A DNA stretch of 64,000 bases from Flavobacterium salmonis. Its GTDB lineage: Bacteria > Bacteroidota > Bacteroidia > Flavobacteriales > Flavobacteriaceae. Positions 53,199-61,112 of this stretch are shown here, piece by piece. The DNA lies in the NCBI RefSeq assembly GCF_903819435.1, contig NZ_CAIJDP010000088.1, positions 1 through 64,000 on the forward strand, given 5' to 3'. Position numbers and translations under genes: made by a program. Position 1 is the stretch's first letter. Each line of letters starts with the position of its first letter. Below the pieces are notes generated by a model. That model made no database searches, had not been told where the DNA came from, and worked only from the letters and a program-made list of their open reading frames with translations.

Positions 53199-54062
53199 AT
53201 GAAGAATTTTTTAGGCTTTATGCTTGTGTTTTTTTTAACGGGAAATCTATTTGCACAAGATGATTTACTGAGTCAGCTGGATACCATTAAATCAGATGAA
53301 AAACAAATTGAAATTGCAGCCTTTAAAGGATTGCAGATAGCCAATATGCAATCTACAAAATTGCCGGCAAAAGGAGAATGGTATATGCTTGTATCACATC
53401 GTTTTGGCGATTTGTCTGAAGGATTTAATAATTTCTTTGGTTTAGATAATGCCCTGACAAAGTTTGGTGGAATTTATGGTGTAACAAACTGGCTTAGTGT
53501 TGGTGCAACCCGTCACACATACAATAAAACATATGAGGTAACTGCCAAATATAAAATGGCTAATCAGCAAGTAAATGGCTTTCCTGTTACAATTGTAGGT
53601 TACAATACAATGGATATCAACAGCGCACTGGAAAAAGAAGTATATCCAAATTTACAATTTTCGGATCGTTTAGCTTTTACTACCCAATTATTGGTTTCTA
53701 GAAAAGTAAATGAAAAATTATCAGTCGAATTGGGACTTATTAATGTCTATAAAAATCTATATGATGATTCGATTGAACAGCAAAATGTATTTTCGGCAGC
53801 AGGAGGATTACGATACAAAATTGCCAAAAGAATGAGCGTTAACCTGGAATATGCTGCGCGGGTGATAACAGAAGAAAAAGCAATAGATCCTTACCATAAT
53901 CCGCTTACGGTTGGTTTGGATATTGAAACCGGAGGACACGTTTTTCAACTCGTATTCTCAAACAGCCAGCCTATGAATGATGTAGCGGTATTTTCAACTG
54001 CCTCAGGAGACTGGAATAAAGGAAAGATTTATTTTGGATTTAACATGTACAGATCCTTTTAA
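53199..54062 (+). CDS. DUF5777 family beta-barrel protein
   Basis: About 287 residues from ATG 53199. ATG 53181 is also in frame, but 53199 gives the cleaner signal peptide (MKNFLGFMLVFFLTGNLFAQ). The rest is beta-strand-rich with alternating residues, ending KIYFGFNMYRSF like an outer-membrane barrel. It carries the DUF5777 signature KLPAKGEWYMLVSHRFGD, then GGIYGVTNWLSVG. Function is unknown. It is placed between an OB-fold protein and a cytochrome c. Confidence 0.85.
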   Translation: MKNFLGFMLVFFLTGNLFAQDDLLSQLDTIKSDEKQIEIAAFKGLQIANMQSTKLPAKGEWYMLVSHRFGDLSEGFNNFFGLDNALTKFGGIYGVTNWLSVGATRHTYNKTYEVTAKYKMANQQVNGFPVTIVGYNTMDINSALEKEVYPNLQFSDRLAFTTQLLVSRKVNEKLSVELGLINVYKNLYDDSIEQQNVFSAAGGLRYKIAKRMSVNLEYAARVITEEKAIDPYHNPLTVGLDIETGGHVFQLVFSNSQPMNDVAVFSTASGDWNKGKIYFGFNMYRSF

Positions 54063-54087
54063 AAACAAGAAACATTTAAGTTAACAT

Positions 54088-54435
54088 ATGAAAAAGAATA
54101 TAGTATTATTATTTATCTGTACAGCATTTTTAGTTTCCTGTACAACCAGAACTTATGAAGAAATTTCAGAGTCAGAGTCATCTGCTTCACCTACTTATAC
54201 AGCAAATGTTGGGCCTGTCATACAAGCAAATTGTGTGAGCTGCCATTCAGAAGGAGGCCGATTCCCAACTTTACAAACTTATGATCAGGTAAAAGATGCT
54301 ACTCAAAACGGCAATTTAATTTGCAGAATAGATCAGACTCAGTCTTGCGGAAGTGTAATGCCAAGATCAGGACCTATGCCAAGACAAACTATTGACATGA
54401 TTATACTTTGGCAGAAAGAAGGATATAAAAATTAA
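54088..54435 (+). CDS. Monohaem c-type cytochrome lipoprotein
   Basis: 115 residues. A lipoprotein signal ends at Cys18 (FLVSC). One haem c motif NCVSCH lies at 48-53 with Cys49, Cys52 and His53. The probable distal ligand is Met91 or Met97 in SVMPRSGPM. Two more cysteines (79 and 87) could form a disulfide. The VGPVIQANCVSCHSEGG context resembles cytochrome domains of the PSCyt1 type. It would sit at the envelope as an electron carrier. The gene is 25 bases after the DUF5777 gene. Confidence 0.9.
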   Translation: MKKNIVLLFICTAFLVSCTTRTYEEISESESSASPTYTANVGPVIQANCVSCHSEGGRFPTLQTYDQVKDATQNGNLICRIDQTQSCGSVMPRSGPMPRQTIDMIILWQKEGYKN

Positions 54436-54446
54436 ATACATATAAA

Positions 54447-54992
54447 ATGAAAGAAATACTAATATCAGCATTGTTTTTATTGGCAGGAAACCTGGCCTTT
54501 TCGCAAAAAATGGTAACCAGAACCGGAGAAGTAAAATTTGAAGCCTCAATGCCTGCTTTTGAAGAAATAGCCGCAACAAACAAAACAGCTTCCTGCATTC
54601 TGGAAAAAAGTACAGGTGACTTTGTGGCCCTGACTTTAATAAAATCATTCAAATTCAAAGCACCATTAATGGAAGAGCATTTTAATGAAAATTATATGGA
54701 ATCTTCTCAATTTCCAAAAGCCACTTTTAAAGGAAAGATTTTAAATTTTGATGCTAAAAAATTATCTGCTTCAAAAACAACTTATGACTTAGAAGGTGAT
54801 CTAACCATACATGGTGTTACAAAAAAGGTAAAAACAAAAATCAGCCTTACTTTAAGCGGAGCCAAAATTCTTGCAGCAAGTGCTATTTCGGTTAAACCGC
54901 AAGATTATAAAATTGAAATCCCAAGTCTGGTTAAAGGAAAAATCGCTGAAAATGTAAAAGTTACAATGAATTTTGTTCTTGAACCAAATTAA
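54447..54992 (+). CDS. YceI family lipid/quinone-binding protein
   Basis: 181 residues with a signal peptide (1-19, ending NLAFSQ). It has the YceI lipocalin-like fold: VTRTGEVKFEASMP, MEEHFNENYMESSQFPKATF, then DLEGDLTIHGVTKKVKTKISL. YceI proteins bind isoprenoids such as polyprenyl chains or ubiquinone-type lipids. It is co-transcribed with the cytochrome (11-base gap), so a link between isoprenoid lipid carriage and redox is an inference worth testing. Confidence 0.9.
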   Translation: MKEILISALFLLAGNLAFSQKMVTRTGEVKFEASMPAFEEIAATNKTASCILEKSTGDFVALTLIKSFKFKAPLMEEHFNENYMESSQFPKATFKGKILNFDAKKLSASKTTYDLEGDLTIHGVTKKVKTKISLTLSGAKILAASAISVKPQDYKIEIPSLVKGKIAENVKVTMNFVLEPN

Positions 54993-55011
54993 TTCAACAA
55001 CTGATTTTACT

Positions 55012-55527
55012 ATGAAAAAGTTATTAGTATTGACTGCTTTATTATGCTTCTATATCTCTACGGCACAAGAAAAAAATGTATTTGATATTGCCCGAAGCGG
55101 AACTTTAACAGAGATTCAAAACCTCAACAAATCAAACCCGGATTTAATCAATTCGCTTAACGAAAATAAAACAAGTCCGTTGATACTGGCTTGTTACAGA
55201 GGAAATATTGAAGTTGCCAAATTTCTGATAGAAAATGTAAAAAACATTAACTACAACTCTGATATGGGAACGGCTCTAATGGCGGCAACGTATAAAAACC
55301 AGCCACAATTAGTAAAATTATTGTTAGAGAAAAAAGCAAATCCAAATGCAACAGATACAAACGGAATCACAGCATTGTCACTAGCAGTTCAATTTAAGAA
55401 TACTGAATTAGTAAAATTGCTTTTAGAGTATAAAGCTGATAAAACAATTAAAGATAATCAAGGAAAAACAGCATTTGAATATGCTGTTTTTTCTCAAAAC
55501 GAACCCATCATTAACCTTTTAAAATAA
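55012..55527 (+). CDS. Secreted ankyrin-repeat protein
   Basis: 171 residues from ATG 55012 (MKKLLVLTALLCFYISTAQ is a good signal peptide). The upstream in-frame ATG at 54973 lies inside the yceI gene. At least four ankyrin units are seen, such as TSPLILACYRGNIEVAKFLI, TALMAATYKNQPQLVKLLLE and GITALSLAVQFKNTELVKLL. Ankyrin proteins next to redox genes are known (for example beside catalases), where they may act as chaperones or inhibitors. Role here unknown. Confidence 0.88.
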   Translation: MKKLLVLTALLCFYISTAQEKNVFDIARSGTLTEIQNLNKSNPDLINSLNENKTSPLILACYRGNIEVAKFLIENVKNINYNSDMGTALMAATYKNQPQLVKLLLEKKANPNATDTNGITALSLAVQFKNTELVKLLLEYKADKTIKDNQGKTAFEYAVFSQNEPIINLLK

Positions 55528-55533
55528 TCGATT

Positions 55534-56313
55534 ATGAAAAAAATTACTCTTTTAACTCTTTTAGCAATTGGTATAAGCAGTTTTGCCCAGCAAAAATCTA
55601 CCGGAGATGTTACTTTTGGAACTAGCGGTATAACCGCAAATCTAACCTTAAACAATACTACTCAAAAAGCAACATTAAAACTTATAGGTCCCTCTGACAG
55701 ATGGTTTGGATTGGAATTTGGAAGTTTTGCCACTGGTGAAGGTATGGGTGATGGACACGATTTAGTATATGCTAACGGGACAACATTGGTTGATGCCAGA
55801 CAAACCGGATTAGGTGATCCTCCAAGTACGGATGCCTCTCAAAGCTGGACAGTAACATCAAATACGGTAACCTCAGGAATCAGAACTATAATCGCAGAAC
55901 GAAATTTTTCAACCGGAGACGCAAATGATTACACCTTCAATTATGCTAACACTTCTATTGATTTTGTCTGGGCTAGAAGAAGTAATGCAGGATATGGATT
56001 GGGAAATCACGGAGGAAATCGAGGATATGGTATTGATAGACCTTTATCTACTACTTTAGGTGTAGATGATTTTGGTTTGAAAGCTTCTTCTATTTCACCA
56101 AATCCATCAAACGGAAATTTCACTATTGAAACAAAAACAGGTTTAGATCAAATAAATGTATACTCTTTAATAGGAACATTAGTCGAAACTATCGATATTA
56201 AAGATTCATCTAATACTGTTGAAGTATCTTTAAAAAAATTACAATCAGGAATTTATTTAGTAGAACTAAAAAATGAAAACGATAAATCCTGGAAAAAAAT
56301 AATTATTGAATAA
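55534..56313 (+). CDS. T9SS type A cargo protein with DOMON-like domain
   Basis: 259 residues. A signal peptide (1-18) is followed by a beta-sandwich region (about 20-165) that resembles a DOMON domain (ITANLTLNNTTQKATLKLIG, DRWFGLEFGSFATGEGMGDG, FVWARRSNAGYG). A T9SS type A sorting domain (about 178-259) has ISPNPSNGNFTI and LQSGIYLVELKNENDKSWKK. DOMON domains bind haem or sugars, so this could be a secreted haem or redox ligand-binding protein. The domain call is by pattern only and tentative. Confidence 0.75.
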   Translation: MKKITLLTLLAIGISSFAQQKSTGDVTFGTSGITANLTLNNTTQKATLKLIGPSDRWFGLEFGSFATGEGMGDGHDLVYANGTTLVDARQTGLGDPPSTDASQSWTVTSNTVTSGIRTIIAERNFSTGDANDYTFNYANTSIDFVWARRSNAGYGLGNHGGNRGYGIDRPLSTTLGVDDFGLKASSISPNPSNGNFTIETKTGLDQINVYSLIGTLVETIDIKDSSNTVEVSLKKLQSGIYLVELKNENDKSWKKIIIE

Positions 56314-56353
56314 ATATTACATTTTTATACCTACAAATTACTTTTCAAAAAAA

Positions 56354-56381
56354 AAAGAGGTTAGAAAAATCTAACCTCTTT
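56354..56381. terminator. Bidirectional terminator between the redox operon and HmuY gene
   Basis: A perfect 12-bp stem AAAGAGGTTAGA (56354-56365) with TCTAACCTCTTT (56370-56381) and an AAAA loop, flanked by A/T runs on both sides, between two convergent genes. Confidence 0.93.
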
Positions 56382-56432
56382 ATCAAAAAAAAAACAAAAA
56401 AACCAAGTTATTAACTAATTGAAAATTTATTA

Positions 56433-57839
56433 TTATTTCAAGATAGCATACTGAAAAGTAGGATAACCTCTTTCTCCAGCAGCATTTACACCTGCTGTAA
56501 ATCTCACTTTATAAACATTTCCTGCCGGATCTTTAACCACATAGAAACGATCTGATCTCGCATTAAATGAAGAAACTGGGTTACCATTTGCATCTGTTGC
56601 TCCTGATGCTACAGTTCCTCTCCAGTTTGAACCAATATTTCTTTGATCATCTGTAAATTTAGCATTGTCAACATTTGCTAATGCGAAAGCATCATATGTA
56701 AAAGCTGTCGTAAGAACCTGATATGCTTTTGCACCACCTTTAACGTTATTTAAAATGAAGTCTGCAAAATTGTAAGGAGCTGTACCTGCTGTATTAGTAA
56801 AACTTGTAAAACTAATATCCCATTGTGTTTTTTGAGGCTCTACACTAACTGTTTTCTTATCTAATAAACTTAAGAAAGTAAAATTATAAGCTGCATTCTT
56901 TGAAACTATGATTTCCTCGTGAGTTGTAGCTTCAATATTAGCATACTGCACTTTATAATCATTACCACTTCTTAAAATTCTAACTTTTTTCCATCCTCTG
57001 GAAGGTCCTGTACCTGTACCTTCAGATCCAACTTCAGGATCAACTGTTCCAGGATTACTTCCCATATTGATTACATATACTTTGTTATCAGCATCTGTTG
57101 CAGATATTTCCGCAATAGCTGTTTTAGTAAGATCTCCTGCAGGATCATCAATTTGAGTTAAACTTCCATAACCATTAACAAGCATAGTCGCATCTTCTGC
57201 CTGAACTTCATCAATATTTATACTAGTAGTTTGCTTAGCAGTCATTCTTACAGTGTGGTTGATTATTACTCTAAAATCTGTTCCAGAGTAAAATCCTAAA
57301 TCCCATGAAACTCTAGGAACTGCTGTCATTTTTCCACTGCTTAAATCAACAAAAACCTGATTTGGTTCTGTTGGTCCTCCAACTCCCGGAGCTAATGCAT
57401 TTCCTAAAGAAGCTGTCTCATTAAAGCTTACCTGAATTGATTTGTTGTCAGAAATGACAGAATTAATAGTTACACTGCTAATAGTGAAGACCACATTTTT
57501 AACCTCACCTTCGATAGCTTCTTTCAATTTCTTGAAAGTAAAACTTACAGAAGAAACATTTTTCTCAAAAGGAACTACTACGTTACCTGCAACAACTGCT
57601 GGAGTAGTGCTAAAATCTGTACCATTTGCTACTGCAGTTTCGGTAACAGTCAAAGTTAATGATCCTGCTGATGCAGTTGGAGACGCAAATTTAATTTCGA
57701 TCGGAGTTGTTTCCGTTGATAAATTTAACGACGTAGAAGCAAAAGCTACAGCATTTGGCTGAGCCGCTTCGTCATCGCTACTACAAGCTCCAACGATAAG
57801 TAATACAAAAGATAGTATTAAAATAAAATTCTTTTTCAT
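56433..57839 (-). CDS. HmuY family haem-binding lipoprotein
   Basis: 468 residues. A lipoprotein signal has Cys19 in LLIVGACSSDD. The N-terminal half (about 30-150) is a beta-sandwich of Calx-beta/BACON-like strands. The C-terminal part (about 165-468) carries the HmuY features NQVFVDLSSG, WDLGFYSGTDFRVIINHTV, QWDISFTSF and a C-terminal FYVVKDPAGNVYKVRF. HmuY captures haem at the surface and passes it to its TonB receptor, encoded 12 bases upstream. The haem ligands cannot be confirmed by eye. Confidence 0.87.
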   Translation of the reverse strand: MKKNFILILSFVLLIVGACSSDDEAAQPNAVAFASTSLNLSTETTPIEIKFASPTASAGSLTLTVTETAVANGTDFSTTPAVVAGNVVVPFEKNVSSVSFTFKKLKEAIEGEVKNVVFTISSVTINSVISDNKSIQVSFNETASLGNALAPGVGGPTEPNQVFVDLSSGKMTAVPRVSWDLGFYSGTDFRVIINHTVRMTAKQTTSINIDEVQAEDATMLVNGYGSLTQIDDPAGDLTKTAIAEISATDADNKVYVINMGSNPGTVDPEVGSEGTGTGPSRGWKKVRILRSGNDYKVQYANIEATTHEEIIVSKNAAYNFTFLSLLDKKTVSVEPQKTQWDISFTSFTNTAGTAPYNFADFILNNVKGGAKAYQVLTTAFTYDAFALANVDNAKFTDDQRNIGSNWRGTVASGATDANGNPVSSFNARSDRFYVVKDPAGNVYKVRFTAGVNAAGERGYPTFQYAILK

Positions 57840-57851
57840 GGTATTGATTTA

Positions 57852-60011
57852 TTAATTAAAATTTAGATTATACGAAAGTTTTAAGAAGTAAGATCGGCCA
57901 TAGCCCAGCATGTCGGAAGATGCCCCACCGCCACCTCCGTGTGCACCGCCACTTGCGTCACCTCCGCCTCCGTTTTGCACAGATTGCAGATTGGTAACAT
58001 CAAAAAGGTTTCTGGCTCCGACTGTCACTTCAAATTGATTTTTAAAGAATGTCTTTCGAATAGAAGCATCCATCCAGCTAAAAGACTTAAGTTCGTTTAA
58101 AAAGAAACCTTCTTTTCCATCACTGTCTGTTCCTGCTACATATTGTTGCTGCTGTCCATTATATTTATAAAAAACAGCCAACAAAGTATTCCATTTTGTA
58201 ATATTATAAGAGATACTTGAATTTAATCTGAACGAGTAGAAAAATTTATCATCAGATACTAAGTTTTGAGCCGCCAAATCAAGTCTTCTGGAAATTCCAA
58301 CTACAGCAGCACCTAACATTACATTCCAATTTTCATAAGTATATTGCTCTACTGTTGAAATGTTCCACATTTTATATCTGTTGATATTAACGTATTTAAA
58401 ATGCAGTGGATTTACCTGTATTGTAACCAGATCAATTCTATCATCAACATTCAGAAACGTAAGTGCTAAGTTGTTCGAGAGTTGAGCACCAGATTCAAAA
58501 GTACAGGCTCTTTTTAAGCTCATTTCATAAGAAGTACTTGTTTCAGGAATTAAATCCGGATTTCCCTGCATGTTATGATTAGAGTCTACAAAATAAGTAT
58601 ACAACTCATCAAAGTTTGGAGTACGGTAAGATTTACCCAAAGAAGCTCTTGCCTCTAATCCTTTATCAAAAAGATATCTTAAACCCAAAGAACTTGCATA
58701 TTGATTATCAAAAGCACTTTGAAATGAAAATCGAAGCCCTGGGCGAATTGAGAATTTATCATTTAGACTAATTTCTGCAACCGAATAAATATCATAATTC
58801 TCAAGTGTCTTTCTAATATCTACACCCTGTTGATTATCATCTCTAAAAGCTCCCACTGAAGAATCATAAAAACCATTCTCGTTGGTAACTTCATAACCAA
58901 GCTGAAAGTCTACCTTTTCATTATCAAAGAAATTGCTAAGTGTACCTGTTGAATAAAACACCTCTTTTGATTGATAAGTGTCTCTTTCATTATCTACCTC
59001 TTGTTTTGTATCTATGTGATAGACGAAATTTTCTAAATCACGCTTTTGTTTCTGTTGAGAAACCGACACATTATACTTTAACTTCGAGAAAAGATTTCCA
59101 CTGGCATTCAAATGGTGGTAATAACGATTGGTTATGTATCTTTTGTCTCTCGAAAAATACGTATCTGCAAATGGATAATTGTCTTGTATATTTACAACTG
59201 GATTGTAGTAATGAACATCTTCACCATAATAGTCAAATTTGTAAAAAATTCTAAAAGCATCTTTTTGGTAGCCTAAAATAGCATTCCCTACCAATTGCTC
59301 TTTCGGAAGCTGTGTATATCCTCTAAGTCCATCGTTTTTATCATAATCTTTTCCTTGCATGTTTTCAAAATAACCCGCCATTGCATTACGATTTCCTCCA
59401 ATGTTTACAAACCAGTTTTTATTAAAGTTATGCCCAATTTTAGCCGATTGTATATGACGGCCTTTATCAAAAAAACCAAACTCTTTACCTACTGTTTCTT
59501 CCTGAACAGTTGCACCGATCTGCCATTTATATCCACCGCCTTTTTTAGTAATAATATTTAAAATACCACTTACCGCATTGGCGCCATGAGTTACACCCAT
59601 TGATCCTTCGATAATTTCGATTCGCTCGACATCATCAAGGTTTACCTGCGTTAAATCAACATTAGTCCCCATTCCTGTATCACTTACTAAAGGTATATTG
59701 TCAACCAAAATCTTAAAATATTGTGCATCTAATCCAAACATTGAAACCTTAGAACGTCCATCATTACCATTGGATGTAACACTAATGTTTAAATACTGAT
59801 TTAAGACATCTGCCAAATTATTCGCAGCCAACTGTTTAATATTTTCTTTAGAAATCACACGGACATTGAAAACAGATTTCTTTATGGACTGAGGCTCAAA
59901 CTGACCAGTAACAACAACTTCGGATAATTTTTCCTTCGATACAATAGGATCTTTTTGCTGAGCAAAAGAATAAGTACAAAACAGTAAGGCAGTGAAAAGG
60001 GTAATTTTCAT
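57852..60011 (-). CDS. TonB-dependent receptor, probable haem receptor (HmuR-like)
   Basis: 719 residues. A signal peptide (1-17) is followed by the plug (about 28-150) with the TonB-box-like LSEVVVTGQFEPQ and GSMGVTHGANAVSGILNIIT. The barrel ends SYFLKLSYNLNFN. Residues 680-700 form a Gly/Ala/Ser/His-rich loop (NGGGGDASGGAHGGGGGASS) just before the last strand, an unusual surface insertion. Partnered with HmuY 12 bases downstream, it probably imports haem. Its promoter faces DUF6607 divergently. Confidence 0.9.
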   Translation of the reverse strand: MKITLFTALLFCTYSFAQQKDPIVSKEKLSEVVVTGQFEPQSIKKSVFNVRVISKENIKQLAANNLADVLNQYLNISVTSNGNDGRSKVSMFGLDAQYFKILVDNIPLVSDTGMGTNVDLTQVNLDDVERIEIIEGSMGVTHGANAVSGILNIITKKGGGYKWQIGATVQEETVGKEFGFFDKGRHIQSAKIGHNFNKNWFVNIGGNRNAMAGYFENMQGKDYDKNDGLRGYTQLPKEQLVGNAILGYQKDAFRIFYKFDYYGEDVHYYNPVVNIQDNYPFADTYFSRDKRYITNRYYHHLNASGNLFSKLKYNVSVSQQKQKRDLENFVYHIDTKQEVDNERDTYQSKEVFYSTGTLSNFFDNEKVDFQLGYEVTNENGFYDSSVGAFRDDNQQGVDIRKTLENYDIYSVAEISLNDKFSIRPGLRFSFQSAFDNQYASSLGLRYLFDKGLEARASLGKSYRTPNFDELYTYFVDSNHNMQGNPDLIPETSTSYEMSLKRACTFESGAQLSNNLALTFLNVDDRIDLVTIQVNPLHFKYVNINRYKMWNISTVEQYTYENWNVMLGAAVVGISRRLDLAAQNLVSDDKFFYSFRLNSSISYNITKWNTLLAVFYKYNGQQQQYVAGTDSDGKEGFFLNELKSFSWMDASIRKTFFKNQFEVTVGARNLFDVTNLQSVQNGGGGDASGGAHGGGGGASSDMLGYGRSYFLKLSYNLNFN

Positions 60012-60038
60012 TATTTTTATTTAGTCTTAATAACTTTG

Positions 60039-60046
60039 CAAATATA
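60039..60046 (-). promoter_or_regulatory. -7 box of the haem receptor gene
   Basis: Plus-strand CAAATATA reads TATATTTG on the minus strand, 28 bases before the ATG at 60011. No -33 TTG at standard spacing. Confidence 0.45.
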
Positions 60047-60055
60047 TAATTATTT

Positions 60056-60072
60056 TTATTTGTTCTAAATAA
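60056..60072. promoter_or_regulatory. Near-palindromic Fur-like site between divergent haem genes
   Basis: TTATTTGTTCTAAATAA has arms TTATTT and AAATAA and the half-site TTCTAAATAA that resembles Bacteroidetes Fur-type sites as I recall them. It lies between the two divergent promoters and overlaps the -33 of DUF6607. An inference, not a proven Fur box. Confidence 0.4.
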
Positions 60073-60086
60073 AATTTATATATTTG
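60060..60086 (+). promoter_or_regulatory. Putative promoter of the DUF6607 gene
   Basis: TTG (60060-60062), 16 bases, then TATATTTG (60079-60086), 33 bases before the ATG at 60119. The spacing is one base below the usual 17-23. Confidence 0.5.
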
Positions 60087-60118
60087 CGAAAAAAATTTAA
60101 AACCTATAATAAGTAGTT

Positions 60119-61021
60119 ATGATCACAAAAAGCCTTTATTTTTCAGCCATTATGGCTTTAACTTTTAGTTCAGGTTTCAGCCAAGACAAAAAACAGCAGG
60201 ATATTAAGTCTATAAAATCGATGTGTGGCTGTTATGAAGTAAAATTTAACTTCACAGAGACTTTCTCTTATCCAAAAGATTCTCTTAGCTATAAACCCTC
60301 TGAAACAAAGCACGAGTCGGCGCTGGAATGGGTAGAATTAGTAGAAGACACTCCAAATAAAATCTCAATGCAGCATTTATTAATTGTAAGTGATGACATG
60401 ATCATTAAACACTGGAGACAAGATTGGTTATACGAAAACACAGACTTGTATTTATTTGACAAAAACACTTCATGGAAGTATAAAAAACTGGATAAAAAAG
60501 CTGTAAAAGGACAATGGACTCAAAAAGTATATCAGGTAGACGACAGCCCAAGATACGAAGGGTCTGCCACCTGGGTACATGTTGACGGTCAGAATTACTG
60601 GGCAAATGTAACAGATGCCCCATTGCCAAGAAGAGAACACACAAAACGTAATGATTATAATGTTTTAAAAAGAAGAAACATTCATGAAATTACTGCTACC
60701 GGATGGAACCATGAACAGGACAATGATAAACTGATCAGAGATGACAGCGGAAAAGATGTTTTATTAGCGCAAGAAAAAGGAATGGACGTTTATACCAAAG
60801 TTCCGGATATTAAATGTATTGCCGGTCAAAAATGGTGGGCAGCAAATAATGCACTCTGGAAAAATGTTCGTGATAAATGGCAGACTCTTTTTGACAGACA
60901 CCAGGACTTAAGCCTAGAAGCCAAAGTAGAGAAAAAAGCGCTTTATTCTCTTTTGTTTGATTTGAAACCAAATGCAACAAAAGCAGAAACGGATGCCATC
61001 ATTCAAAAGTTCGTAAAATAA
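60119..61021 (+). CDS. DUF6607 family protein
   Basis: 300 residues with a signal peptide (about 1-21, ending SGFSQ). Signature blocks SIKSMCGCYEVKFNFTETFS, HWRQDWLYENTDLYLFDKN, RYEGSATWVHVDGQNYWAN and RREHTKRNDYNVLKRRN identify DUF6607. It is secreted or outer-membrane-associated. Function unproven, though its divergent placement from a haem receptor/HmuY unit points to haem or iron handling. Conserved Cys (CGC), many His and Trp residues could serve as metal or haem contacts. Confidence 0.9.
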   Translation: MITKSLYFSAIMALTFSSGFSQDKKQQDIKSIKSMCGCYEVKFNFTETFSYPKDSLSYKPSETKHESALEWVELVEDTPNKISMQHLLIVSDDMIIKHWRQDWLYENTDLYLFDKNTSWKYKKLDKKAVKGQWTQKVYQVDDSPRYEGSATWVHVDGQNYWANVTDAPLPRREHTKRNDYNVLKRRNIHEITATGWNHEQDNDKLIRDDSGKDVLLAQEKGMDVYTKVPDIKCIAGQKWWAANNALWKNVRDKWQTLFDRHQDLSLEAKVEKKALYSLLFDLKPNATKAETDAIIQKFVK

Positions 61022-61046
61022 AAAATGTTTGTGTTAGTTGTAAAAA

Positions 61047-61076
61047 AGCCGATAGTCCTAAACTATCGGCTCTTTT
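61047..61076. terminator. Terminator between the DUF6607 gene and argS
   Basis: A perfect 10-bp stem AGCCGATAGT (61047-61056) with ACTATCGGCT (61062-61071) and a 5-base loop, followed by CTTTTT on the plus strand and A/T runs on the other side. It serves DUF6607 and possibly the convergent argS. Confidence 0.93.
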
Positions 61077-61112
61077 TGTTGTTGTTTGATTCAAAAATTA
61101 TTAAAGAACAAT

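Noticed and set aside
57442..57762. Plus-strand ORF antisense to the HmuY gene
   Set aside because: It lies wholly inside a well-supported coding gene on the other strand and has no family signature.
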